DNA from: HK1 sp965220535
GTDB taxonomy: Bacteria; Pseudomonadota; Gammaproteobacteria; HK1
DNA length: 64,000 bases
Reading direction: 5' to 3'
Assembly: GCA_965220535.1 (NCBI GenBank)
Contig: OZ244833.1
Span: forward strand, 3,410,001 to 3,474,000
The notes under the pieces were generated by a model, which was not told the origin of the DNA, did no database searches, and saw only the letters and a program-made list of their open reading frames with translations. A program made the position numbers and the translations under genes. This document shows positions 7,280 through 18,100 of the stretch, in pieces. The stretch's first letter is position 1; every line of letters starts with the position of its first letter.

Positions 7280-9295
7280 CTAGCCGAGCAAAGGAGCGAT
7301 CACCAGACTGACGATCGCCATCACATTGATAAGGATATTCATCGACGGGCCGGAGGTGTCCTTGAAGGGATCCCCGACCGTATCGCCGACCACCGCCGCA
7401 TGATGGGTCGTCGAGCCCTTGCCGCCCAAATTCCCTTTTTCGACGTATTTCTTGGCGTTGTCCCAAGCCCCGCCGGCGTTGGACATCGTCAGCGCCAGCA
7501 ATACGCAGCCGAGCAGGGCCCCGCCCAACATCCCCCCCAAAGCCTCGGCGCCGATGCCGAATCCCACCACCCAAGGGGCGCCGATGGCGATCACCCCCGG
7601 CAGGATCATTTTGCGCAAGGCGGCGCTGGTCGCGATATCGACGCAACGCGCGGTATCGGGCTTCGCCTTGCCCTCGAGCAAGCCGGTGATCTCGCGGAAT
7701 TGACGTCGGATCTCGTTGATCATCTCGAACGCGGCTTTGCCCACCGCATCCATGGTCAAAGACGCGAGGTAAAAGGGAATCACCCCCCCGATCAGCAGCC
7801 CGATCAACACCTTCGGATTGCTGAGTTCAAGCCGGAAATCGGGGTTGTCGTGGGAGACCTCGGCGACGAAGGCGGTGATGATCGCCAGCGCCGCCAAAGC
7901 CGCGGCGCCGATGGCAAAACCCTTGCCGATGGCCGCCGTGGTATTGCCGAGCTCGTCGAGGGAGTCGGTGATGGCTCGCGTCTCCGGTCCTAATCCCCCC
8001 ATCTCCGCGATCCCGCCGGCGTTGTCCGCCACCGGACCGTAAGCGTCGATGGCCATGGTGATCCCCACCGTCGCCAGCATCCCCACCGCCGCCACCCCGA
8101 CCCCGTAAAGGCCGACCGCATAGTTGGAGACCGCGATGATCGCGCAGATCGTCAGCAGCGGGATCGCCACCGAGCGCATCCCCACCGAAAGACCGGAGAT
8201 GACCACCGTCGCCGGGCCGGTTTCGCCCGCGCGGGCGATTTCCCGCACCGGCTTGCCGGAGGTGAAATGCTCCGTCACGAGCCCGATGATCACGCCGCCG
8301 ATGGCACCGCAGACCACAGCCCACCAGACGTTTTTATCGACCCCGATCAGATTGGTGATGACGAAGAAAGAGGAGATGATGAAGATCACCGTGGCCCCGA
8401 TGGTGCCGATGCGAAGCGCCACCTCCGGCTGTTTCGAGGAAAAGACCCGGACGGCCAAAATCCCGGCGATCGAACATAAAAGCCCGAGCGAAGCCAAGCC
8501 CAGCGGCAAGAACATCAGTTTTTCCTGCTCTCCGATGCCGCCCAAATCGACGGTCGCGGCGATGGCGATGGTCGCGATGATCGCCCCGCAATAGGATTCG
8601 AAAATATCCGAGCCCATGCCCGCGACATCGCCGACGTTATCGCCGACGTTATCCGCGATGACCCCGGGGTTGCGCGGATCGTCCTCGGGGATCCCCGCTT
8701 CGATCTTGCCCACGAGATCCGCCCCGACATCCGCGCTTTTGGTATAGATGCCGCCCCCGACGCGCGAGAAGAGGGCGACGCTCGATGCCCCCATGCCGAA
8801 GCCGTGGATGGTATGGGCGGTATCCGGATCCCCGCCGAAGAGAAGGTAGAGCAGGCCCAATCCCAGCAGCCCCAAGCATGCCACCGCCAGCCCCATGATC
8901 GAGCCGCCGAAGAAAGCCACCGTCAGGGCTTCGGCGGCCCCGCGGGTATGAGCGGCGGTGGTGGTGCGCACATTGGCGCGGGTGGCGGTGCTCATGCCGA
9001 TATATCCGGCGCCGGCCGAGGCCAGGGCCCCGACCACGAAGGCGATGGCGGTATCGATGCCCAAGGAGAAGAACAATACGACGAGCAGCACGAGGCAGAA
9101 GAGGGCGAGCATCTTGTATTCGCGGCGCATGAAGACCATCGCCCCGAGATGGATTTCGTCGGCGATATCCTTGACGGCGTCGGTGCCCGCCGGGTATTCC
9201 AACACCTTCTTATAGACCCACCAAGCGACAGCCAAGCCGAGGATTCCGAAGAAGATCGGGATCCAAGCGATTTGAGCCATGACATGACCACTCAT
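7280..9295 (-). CDS. hppA: Membrane-bound ion-pumping pyrophosphatase (H+/Na+-PPase), K+-dependent type
   Basis: A 671-aa polytopic inner-membrane protein with many hydrophobic helices across its length. It hydrolyses PPi and uses the energy to pump H+ or Na+ out of the cytoplasm. The catalytic acidic motifs are clear: GGGIYTKSADVGADLVGK (180-197), DNVGDNVGDVAGMGSD (215-230) and, near the C-terminus, VGDTVGDPFKDTSGPSMN. The loop GNTTAAIGKG (450-459) has Ala where K+-independent enzymes have Lys, so the enzyme is of the K+-dependent class; whether the pumped ion is H+ or Na+ was not resolved. The start at 9295 is supported by GGAGG 6 nt upstream; a second Met at 9280 lacks such a site. The gene converges with the PPi-phosphofructokinase gene. 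Confidence 0.96.
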   Translation of the reverse strand: MSGHVMAQIAWIPIFFGILGLAVAWWVYKKVLEYPAGTDAVKDIADEIHLGAMVFMRREYKMLALFCLVLLVVLFFSLGIDTAIAFVVGALASAGAGYIGMSTATRANVRTTTAAHTRGAAEALTVAFFGGSIMGLAVACLGLLGLGLLYLLFGGDPDTAHTIHGFGMGASSVALFSRVGGGIYTKSADVGADLVGKIEAGIPEDDPRNPGVIADNVGDNVGDVAGMGSDIFESYCGAIIATIAIAATVDLGGIGEQEKLMFLPLGLASLGLLCSIAGILAVRVFSSKQPEVALRIGTIGATVIFIISSFFVITNLIGVDKNVWWAVVCGAIGGVIIGLVTEHFTSGKPVREIARAGETGPATVVISGLSVGMRSVAIPLLTICAIIAVSNYAVGLYGVGVAAVGMLATVGITMAIDAYGPVADNAGGIAEMGGLGPETRAITDSLDELGNTTAAIGKGFAIGAAALAALAIITAFVAEVSHDNPDFRLELSNPKVLIGLLIGGVIPFYLASLTMDAVGKAAFEMINEIRRQFREITGLLEGKAKPDTARCVDIATSAALRKMILPGVIAIGAPWVVGFGIGAEALGGMLGGALLGCVLLALTMSNAGGAWDNAKKYVEKGNLGGKGSTTHHAAVVGDTVGDPFKDTSGPSMNILINVMAIVSLVIAPLLG

Positions 9296-9689
9296 CGGAA
9301 GCCTCCGTAAAAAATCGTTTCGAAGGGCCTTGGAAGGCGAAGGGGTAGCGAAAAGCGATGAAAATACCGGCTGCCGTGCTTCGAAAAAAGACCCGTGGTC
9401 GCTCCGGCGACGGACGACGGAAAATGCCGAGCGAGTTTCAAGCGCGGGGGATTTTAACCGCTTGCGAGGCTTTGCGTGATATGTTTGCCAAAGCCGCTTT
9501 GCCCTTCGCGAGCGGCGAACGAGGCCGGTCCCGTCGCCGGCGCTTTTTCCCCGGGGCCATCCCCGGAGTCATTCTCGGAGTCATTTCCCCGCGGCTTTTC
9601 CCTCGCATCGCGGGGATTCGCCCGCCCGAGCGAAGAGTCGATCCTCGACAAGGCCAACCAAGGCAAGGCCAACCAAGGCCAAACGGAAA
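9296..9689. other. Divergent intergenic region with a 15-bp tandem duplication
   Basis: These 394 bp separate the divergently read pyrophosphatase and flavoprotein genes and should hold both promoters, but no strong -35/-10 pair was found. CAAGGCCAACCAAGG is repeated perfectly at 9649-9663 and 9664-9678, ending 11 nt before the flavoprotein start, in the place of the ribosome binding site. Only a weak CGGAAA precedes that start. Confidence 0.6.
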
Positions 9690-11006
9690 ATGGCAAAACC
9701 CTCCCTCGCTTCGACCCCCGGGGCCAACGCTTCCCTCGCTTGGCCCGATTCATGGTACGCCGCGAGTGCCGCGCCGCCACCGCCGAACCCCCCGCTTGCC
9801 GGCGCCCACCGCGCCGATGTCTGCGTGGTCGGCGGCGGCTATACCGGCCTTTCCGCCGCCATGCATCTGGCCGAGCGCGGCTATTCGGTGATCCTGCTCG
9901 AAGCGCATCGCTGCGGTTGGGGGGCGAGCGGGCGCAACGGAGGGCAGATCGGCAGCGGCCTGCGCACCGCCGCCGACGCCCTCGAAGCCTCCTTGGGCCA
10001 AGAGTGCGCCCGCATGCTGTGGGATCTATGCGAGGAGGCCAAATCCCTAATCGCCGAGCGTATCGCCCGCCACGGGATCGAATGCGACTATCGCCCGGGG
10101 AATCTTCTGGCCTGCATCCGCTCCCGCCATCTCCCCGCCATCGAGCGCGAGGCGGAGTTCTGCCACAAGCGCTACGGATACGAGGCTTTTTCGATGCTCG
10201 ATCGGCAGGCGATGCGGGCCGAGGTCGCCAGCGAGGAATATCAAGGCGGACGGATGGACGCCGGAGGCGGTCATCTGCATCCCTTGCGCTACGCCTTGGG
10301 GCTCGCGCGAGCGGCGTCGAGGCTCGGGGTGAAGATATTCGAATCGTCGAAGGTGGAGTCGATCCGATGGTCGCAGCCCGCATCGCTGCGCACCGCTCAC
10401 GGCGAGGTGAAGTCGCGTTATGTAGTATTGGCGGGCAACGCCTATCTCGGCGGTATCGAGCCTCGCATCCAATCCCGCATCATGCCGATCACCGGTTATA
10501 TGTCGGCGACGGAAATATTGGGCGAATCCCGGGCGCGGGCCTTGATCAGAAGCGGGGCATGCGTTCATTCGACCCGCTTCGTGGTCGATTATTACCGCTT
10601 CAGCCCCGACCATCGCCTTTTATTCGGCGGCGGCGAGACTTGGGCTCGCCATCCCTTGCCCGCCCCCAAGGATTTCGTGCGGCGCTATCTCTTACGGGTT
10701 TTCCCGCAACTTGCGGATGCAAGGATCGATTATGCGTGGAGCGGACAGTTGGCCATCACCAGGAGCCGTTTGCCGCATGTCGGGAGGTTGCCGCCGAACG
10801 GCTTTTTCGCGCAGGGCTTTTCCGGGCACGGGGTCGCGGCGAGCCAGATCGCCGGGGTGTTGATCGCCGAGGCGGTCTGCGGCACCGCCGAGCGTTTCGA
10901 TCTCTTGGCGGGTTTGAAGCATCGCGTCTTTCCCGGGGGCACGCGCTTGCGCCATCCCTTGCTGGTTCTCGGGATGCTCTTCTACGCCCTGCGGGATCGC
11001 TTCTAG
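9690..11006 (+). CDS. FAD-dependent oxidoreductase, DAO family (PuuB/OrdL-like)
   Basis: A 438-aa flavoprotein of the D-amino-acid oxidase/glycine oxidase fold, closest in pattern to gamma-glutamylputrescine oxidoreductases and related amine/amino-acid oxidases. The FAD-binding Rossmann loop is VCVVGGGYTGLSAAMHLAERG from about residue 44, with Glu71 at the end of the second strand for the ribose. GASGRNGGQIGSGL (78-91) is the next conserved FAD contact. Near the C-terminus GFFAQGFSGHGVAASQIAG is the closing FAD motif. The first 40 residues are Ala/Pro-rich and not obviously a signal peptide, so the enzyme should be cytosolic. The GGT gene in the same region could supply or consume gamma-glutamyl compounds, but the two are about 6 kb apart and the link is speculative. 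The family is secure; the substrate is not. Confidence 0.9.
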   Translation: MAKPSLASTPGANASLAWPDSWYAASAAPPPPNPPLAGAHRADVCVVGGGYTGLSAAMHLAERGYSVILLEAHRCGWGASGRNGGQIGSGLRTAADALEASLGQECARMLWDLCEEAKSLIAERIARHGIECDYRPGNLLACIRSRHLPAIEREAEFCHKRYGYEAFSMLDRQAMRAEVASEEYQGGRMDAGGGHLHPLRYALGLARAASRLGVKIFESSKVESIRWSQPASLRTAHGEVKSRYVVLAGNAYLGGIEPRIQSRIMPITGYMSATEILGESRARALIRSGACVHSTRFVVDYYRFSPDHRLLFGGGETWARHPLPAPKDFVRRYLLRVFPQLADARIDYAWSGQLAITRSRLPHVGRLPPNGFFAQGFSGHGVAASQIAGVLIAEAVCGTAERFDLLAGLKHRVFPGGTRLRHPLLVLGMLFYALRDRF

Positions 11007-11194
11007 CGGGCGTATTCTTCGATTCCCGCCGACCCTGGCCCTCGCCTCTACCCCTCGGATGCAAGATATCGGCTCATCGGGATAAGGCAAGCGCAAGAAA
11101 ACTCGAAGCGATAATGCCCGTTTGATATCCGCCCTGTATTTTTGCAAGATATCGTATGAAGTACCATACCAAGATACCGCACTCGGATGGCCGG

Positions 11195-11287
11195 ATGCCA
11201 AGCCGATCGAGGATTGTCGGAAGTCTAGGGTTGCCGAGTCGGCCGAGTGGTGATCGCAGCGTTGACGAGGAAAGGGGAGCGCCGGAG
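11195..11287 (+). promoter_or_regulatory. Conserved leader of giant gene 1 (also found before giant gene 2)
   Basis: The 93 nt before the start codon are the same, apart from a few substitutions, as 20038-20130 before the second giant gene, an exact offset of 8,843 bp. The leader holds AGGGGAG about 8 nt before the ATG as ribosome binding site. Homology between the two loci begins at ATGCCAAGCCGATC, so the duplicated segment includes the 5' untranslated region. A possible -35 (TTGATA, 11122-11127) lies upstream in the unshared part, without a good -10. Confidence 0.55.
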
Positions 11288-12124
11288 ATGAAGAGAATCG
11301 ACTCTGTGTTGGCCGCGCTGGTGGTGGCGGTGGTCGTGTTGGGGCAATCATCCGAGGTGCAGGCGGACCACAGCCCCACCAACGACCCTCAACTCCAATC
11401 GGCTCACCTTTGTCTCAAACTAGTAGCTGACTTTGCACAGAGACCCGTTCTCAAGAACGAATGCAAGCATAAAGTTATTATCTATGGGCTAAGGGGTGGA
11501 TTTACCAATATCGGAAAAGGGACTATCAATAAAGGTGTGACTACTGGTCCAGGTATTCTAGACATAGAGTACACGTCGGGAAGAGTATGCGTTGAATATG
11601 CTGATGGCAGAACCGATAACGGAGGCGAAGCGGAACAGAGGGACGCGGGCCAAAAAAGATGTCCCAGTAATAGGCCTTTGGATGATAAGGATTACGACCC
11701 TTTCACGATGTATCCTCCTGAAAAACTCGACGCCGGTCTGAGGGGTTTTCCGAAGACGGTGGAGGTGCCGGAGGGCGGCAGCGGCACGTTCAAGGTGAGG
11801 TTGACGACATCGCCGCGAGAAAACCTCGATGATCCCGATGACGATCCCGCTGTGACGGTGACCTTCGCCTCGCCGGGCAACGACCTGACCATCGACACCG
11901 ACAGTGTCCAAAGCGGTGCTCAGAACACCGTGACCTTCACCGGTGCCAACTGGGGTATGCCTCGGACAGTGACCGTCACCTCCTCGGCCTCGGACGACGA
12001 CGTGGCGGTGCCGGCGCCGGTAGAGGTCACGGTGACGGCTACGGGCGGTGGCAGCGGCGATTACAGCTACGCCGGGGTCAGCGGCACGTTGACGATTCAA
12101 GTGACGGAAACGGACGAAGCGAAC
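11270..12124 (+). repeat. 855-bp direct repeat, copy 1
   Basis: By eye this segment is identical to 20113-20967. It spans the last leader bases, the signal peptide, the Cys-containing N-domain, the first module and the start of the second. The first mismatch to the right is T12125 versus C20968, and to the left G11269 versus T20112. Confidence 0.88.
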
Positions 12125-15100
12125 TTGGTGCTCGAGGACCCGACGGGGACGTTGTCGGTCAACGAGGGCGGAACCGGCACTTTCAAGGTGAAGTTGAGCG
12201 CCCAGCCGGGGGCTGCGGTGACGGTGAACATCGCATCGAGCAACACCGACGTGACGTTCAGCCCGCCCTCGCTGAGTTTCAGCGCCTCGACCTGGGATGC
12301 CTATCAGACGGTGACGGTCACCGCCGCCCAAGACGATGGCGCCCAAGACGACGAAGCGACCCTGACGCTGACGGCATCGGGCGGTGGATTCGACGACGTC
12401 AACGCCGCCAAGGAGGTCAAGGTGGTCGACGACGACCTCGTCAAATTCGATATCGACATTGCCGCCGACGGCAGCGGGGTGCGCAATCTGGCGATAGACG
12501 AGGGCGGGGACGCGACATTCAAGGTCAGGCTGAACAACAAGCCGGCAAAGAATACCGTTGCGGATTTGAGTCAGGTCGTCACCGCAGCCCGGCCGAAGAA
12601 TCCAGATGTGAGCTTCACACCGATCCGGCTGACCTTCACCACCTCCGACTGGAACGTATATCAAACGGTGAGGGTCTCCGCCGCCGCCGATGCGGATACC
12701 GCGAATGAAACGGTGATCATCGCGCTGGCGGGCTCCGAGGACGGCGGCTACAAAGGGCTGCCCCCTCCCGACGGCATTCCCGTCACCCCCGGCCCCCTCA
12801 CCCCCATCACCCCGGGCACCCTGCCGACCGGCCCCGGCACCACCCCCGACCCGCCTTGTGTGGGCGAAGATTGCGTCGGCGCTCCCTTGCCGACGAACCC
12901 CGTTGCCACCACATTCCTGGATTCGGTGAAAGTGACGGTGACCGATTCCGGCACCGCCGCTCAGCCGGTGCTGTCGACGACGGCATTGGAGGTCGACGAA
13001 GGGAGTTCGGCGACGTTCACCGTCGCCATGAACAAAGCCCCCGGCAGCGCGACGACGGTGAACTTGAGCGTGCCCTCCGGTTCCGCCGTGTCGACGAGCC
13101 CGACCTCCTTGAACTTCACCGCGAACGATTGGAGCGCCAAGACGGTGACGGTGAGCGCGGCGGAGGATGCGAACCGCATCGGCGAGACGGTCAATATCAC
13201 GCTAAGCCCCCGAGCCCAAGGGGTCGACGGCGGGGCGGTGGTCGTCAGCGTCAAGGATAACGACGCCTTGAATTTGGTCCTCTCCCCGACCTCGATATCG
13301 ATCAACGAAGGGGAGACGGCGGAGTTCACGGTCAAGTTGGGCGCCGATCCGGGCACCGAGACCGAAATCGCCGTGAGATCCGATCATATTTACGTCAAGG
13401 TCGACACCGATTTGAGATTGGGCGGCTACCAGAACACATTGACTTTCACCGCCGGCAGCAACGGCAACTGGAATACGCCCCAAAGGGTGAGGCTTACGGC
13501 GGATGACGAGATCGATCTCAGAGATAGGGATACGGAACCGCCGACGGAAGAAGAAGACACATTCACCGTCGATCCCGACGACGAAGACGTGACCATCAGC
13601 CTCACCGCGGCGACGGTCGCAACGGCATCGTTGGGAGTGCGGGTTTTGGACGACGAGGTATTGAGGCCGCAGGTCTCGGTTTCGTCGGCATTGATCGTGG
13701 ACGAGGGAAGTAGCGCGACCTTCGATGTCAAGTTGAGCAAGGACCCGGGCACCGGCATCACCGTCAACGTAGTATCCACCGATACCACCGCTGTCACGGT
13801 CGATAAATCCACGCTGAATTTCAGTGCCGCCACCGGCGGCGCCAACAACTGGAACACCCCGCAGACGGTGAGGGTCACGGCGCAACAGGACGCCGACGGC
13901 ACCGACGATCGCGCGACGATCAACCTCACCGCCGCCGCTCTTGACCAACCGGCAGCGGTGGAAGTGCGGGTGAAGGATGACGAGTCCGGGCCGGAACTCA
14001 TCGTGTCGCCGGACACGCTGAGTGTGGCCGAGGGCGGCAGCGCCCCGTTCACGGTGCGGCTGAATAGCCGGCCCAGCGCCTCGGTGACGGTGACCTTGGC
14101 CCAAAGCGGAGCCGACAACGACGATGTGAGCTTCGATACCGACCCCGACACGAACGGCGACCAAAGCACCCTGACCTTCACGGCCGATGACTGGGATATG
14201 AATCAGACGGTGACCGTCTCCGCCGCCCACGACAGCGATACCGCCGACGACTCGGCGACGATCGGCCTGACGGCGGCCGGCGGCGGCTTCGACAATATCA
14301 CCGAAAGCGTCGCCGTCAGCGTCCCCGACAAAGGCGCCCCGGACCTGACGCTTGCCGGTTTGAATCCATCCGACTCGAGCCTGACGGTGGACGAGGACGA
14401 CAGCGCGGAGTTCACGGTGCGGCTGAGTGTCCGGCCGAGCGCCGACGTGAGAGTGAGCTTGGCCCGAAGCGGAAGCACCGACGTGACCCTCGATACCGAC
14501 CCCGACACGAACGGCGACCAAGACACCCTGGACTTCACGACCGACGACTGGCAGACGCCGCAGACGGTGACCGTCTCCGCCGCCGACGACGGCGACAGCG
14601 CCGCCGATACGGCGACGATCAGTCTGACGGCATCGGGCGGGGACTACGCCTCTGTCACCAAAAACGTCAGCGTCAACGTGACCGACGACGATAGCCCGGG
14701 TCTGACGCTAGCCGTTCAGAATCGTTCAGTTACGACTCTGACGGTGGCCGAGGACGACAGCGAGGACTTCACGGTGCGGCTGAATACCCAGCCGAGCGCC
14801 GAGGTGACGGTGACCTTGGCCCGAAGCGGAAGCACCGACGTGACCCTCGATACCGACCCCGACACGAACGGCGACCAAGACACCCTGACCTTCTCCACCT
14901 CGAATTGGGATTCGCCGCAGACGGTGACCGTCTCCGCCGCCGACGACGGCGATATCACCGACGACACGGCGACGATCACCCTGACACCCTCGGGCGGGGA
15001 CTACGCCGACGTCACCGCCGTCAGCCTTTCGGTCACGGTAACCGACGACGATTCCCCGGGCTTTGCCTTTACTCGTACGCCGCTGACCGTCGCCGAGGGC

Positions 15101-18100
15101 GAGACCGGCACCTTCATGGTGGCGTTGAAGACCTTGCCGAGTGCCAACGTGACAGTGACCTTGGAGCAGCCGTCGAATACCGACGTGACCCTCGATACCG
15201 ACACCGGCCAGAGCGGCAACCAAAATACCCTGACCTTCGAGACCGGGAACTGGGACTCGCCGCAGACGGTCACCGTCGCCGCCGCCGAGGACAGCGACGG
15301 GGACAACGACACGGCGACGATCACCCTGACGGCGAGCGGCGGCGGCTATGACGGCGTCAACACCGACAACACCGTGGCGGTGACGGTATCCGACGACGAT
15401 TCCATCGGCTTCACCCTTCTCCCGGCTTCGGAGTTGACCCTGAACGAGGGTGCGAGCGGCAATTTCACGGTGCGGTTGAAGACCCTGCCGAGCGCCGACG
15501 TGACAGTGACCTTGGCCCAAAGCGGAAGCACCGACGTGACCTTCGATACCGACACCGGCACGGCCGGCGATCAGGCTACCTTGACCTTCACCAGCGCCAC
15601 CGACGCCACCGGCGGCTGGAATATGGATCAGACGGTCACCGTCGCCGCCGCCGAGGACGATGACGGAGCCGAAGACACGGCGACCCTCTCCCTGACGGCG
15701 ACCGGCGGGGGCTATGACAGCGCCACCGCCAGTCTAGGGATAGAAGTCACCGACGACGACCCCGCCGGCTTGACGATCGTCCCGTCGAACAAAACCCTGG
15801 CGGTGAACGAAGGCGGCAGCGCCGACTTCACCGTGAGATTGAAAACCAAGCCGAGCCAGAACGTCACGGTGGCATTGGCGCAAAGCGGAACCTCCAACGA
15901 CGACATCAGCCTCGACGACGACGAACTGATTTTCACGCCACAGAACTGGGATAGGGTGCAGACGGTAAGAGTGAGCGCGGAGCAGGACGACGACGCGGTC
16001 GCGGATACGGCGACGATATCTCTGACCGCCTCCGGCGGCGGTTCGGGCGGGGATAGCTACGCCAATATCACCGAAAACGTGCGGGTGAACGTCAGCGACG
16101 ACGACGCCGCCGGGTTGACGCTTTCCCTGCAGCGCGTCGATATCGTCGAGGGCGCCACGGCTACCTTCACGGTGAGACTGAAGACTCGGCCTGCGGCCGA
16201 CGTGAGGGTGACCCTGGAGCAAAGCGGAACCGTCAACCAGGATGTGAGCATCGATACCGACGCCGACACGAGCGGCACCCAAAAAACGCTGACCTTCACG
16301 CCCGCGAACTGGAACGTGCCGCAGACGGTCACCCTCGCCGCCGCCGAGGACGACGACGGCAACGAAGACAGCGCGACGATCTCCTTCACCGCCGCGGGCG
16401 GGGGTTCGGGGGGCAACAGCTACGACAACGTCACCGATAGCCTGTCGGTCAAAGTGACCGATACCGACGCCCCCGGCCTGATTCTTTCCTCGCGGCTCAT
16501 AGAGGTGGATGAAGGTGACGATGGCACCTTCGATATGAGATTGGCGATCCTGCCGGATGTGCCCGTGACCGTGACCTTGACGCAGCCGGCGAATGGCGAC
16601 GTCAAGGTCGATACCGACCCCGACACCCCCGGCAACCAGACCACGCTGACCTTCGCCATCGCCGATTGGAACAAAGTGCAGACGGTCACCGTCGCCGCCG
16701 CCGATGACAACGATGCGAGCGACGAAAGAGCAACCATCGCGTTGACTGCCACCGGTGGATCCTATGCCGGCCTTTCCGCCGAAGTGGAAGTGAAAGTGAT
16801 CGACGACGATAGCCCCGGCTTTACGCTTTCGACGCCGGAACTGACGGTGAGCGAGGGTCGAAGCGGCGACTTCACCGTGAGATTGAATACCCGGCCGAGC
16901 GCGACGGTCACGGTAAGGGCAAGGGTGACGCAATCGTCGCATGACGGGATCACCCTATCCCCGCAGAGCCTGACCTTCACGAGCGCGAACTGGCGAACGC
17001 CCAAGACGGTGACCGTCAACACCGCCGAAGACGACGATGCGGGCGAGGACGGAGCGAAGATTTCCTTGACCGCTTCGGGAGGGGATTACGGCGATGTCAC
17101 CGCTGGTCTGTCGCTGAAGGTGAGCGATGACGACCGCCCCGGCTTGGAGATTTCGAAGGCGAGTCTGACGGTCGTCGAGGGTGAGCCCGGCGGCGAATTC
17201 ACGGTGAATTTGGCAACCCGTCCGAGCCAGAGCGTCACGGTGAGATTGGGGCAAAGCGGTACCGCCAACTCCGACGTGATCGTCGACACCGAAAGTGCAA
17301 CCCCCGGCGATCAGGATACGCTGATCTTCACGAGCGAGAACTGGAATTCCCCCCGAAGGGTCGTCGTCCGCGCCGTCGATGACGATGACGGGGAAATGGA
17401 CAGTGCGACGATCTCTCTGACGGCTTCGGGCGGGGGTTCGGGGGGGAACGATCACAGCGGCGTCAGCGGCGAGGTGAGGATTTCGGTGACGGACGACGAA
17501 AGCCCCGGTCTCGTCATCTCCTCGCGATCGTTGAATCTGATCGAAAACGGCAGCGCCACGTTCACGTTGCGGTTGGTGACCAAGCCGAACGCCGATGTCA
17601 CCGTGAGATTTGCCGTGTCCCCGCCGAACAGCGACTTAAGCGTCGATACCGACCCCGATACGACGGGCAACCAAGACACCTTGACCTTCACCGCCGGCGA
17701 CGACGACAACGAGGGCAACTGGCAGACGCCGCAGACGGTGAGCGTCTTCGCCGCCGAGGACGATGACGCATTCGCGAATGTCGCCGCGATCTCCATTAGC
17801 TCTTCGGGCGGCGGTTACGATGGCGTCGGCGATCGCATCGGGGTAACGGTCAGCGACGGCGATACCCCGGGCATCACGCTCTCCAAGACGCTTTTGAAAA
17901 TAGAAGAAGAGGGCAAAAGAGGGCAGTTCGAGGTGAAATTGGATACCAGACCGAGCCAAGAGGTGACGATCACCGTGGCATTGGCCCGGACCAATGAGAG
18001 CATAGGCTTCACCGCTACCGGCCTGACCTTCGGCACCGACAACTGGAATAACCCGCAAACGGTGACCGTCACCACGGAAAAAGACAGCGATGCGCAAGAC

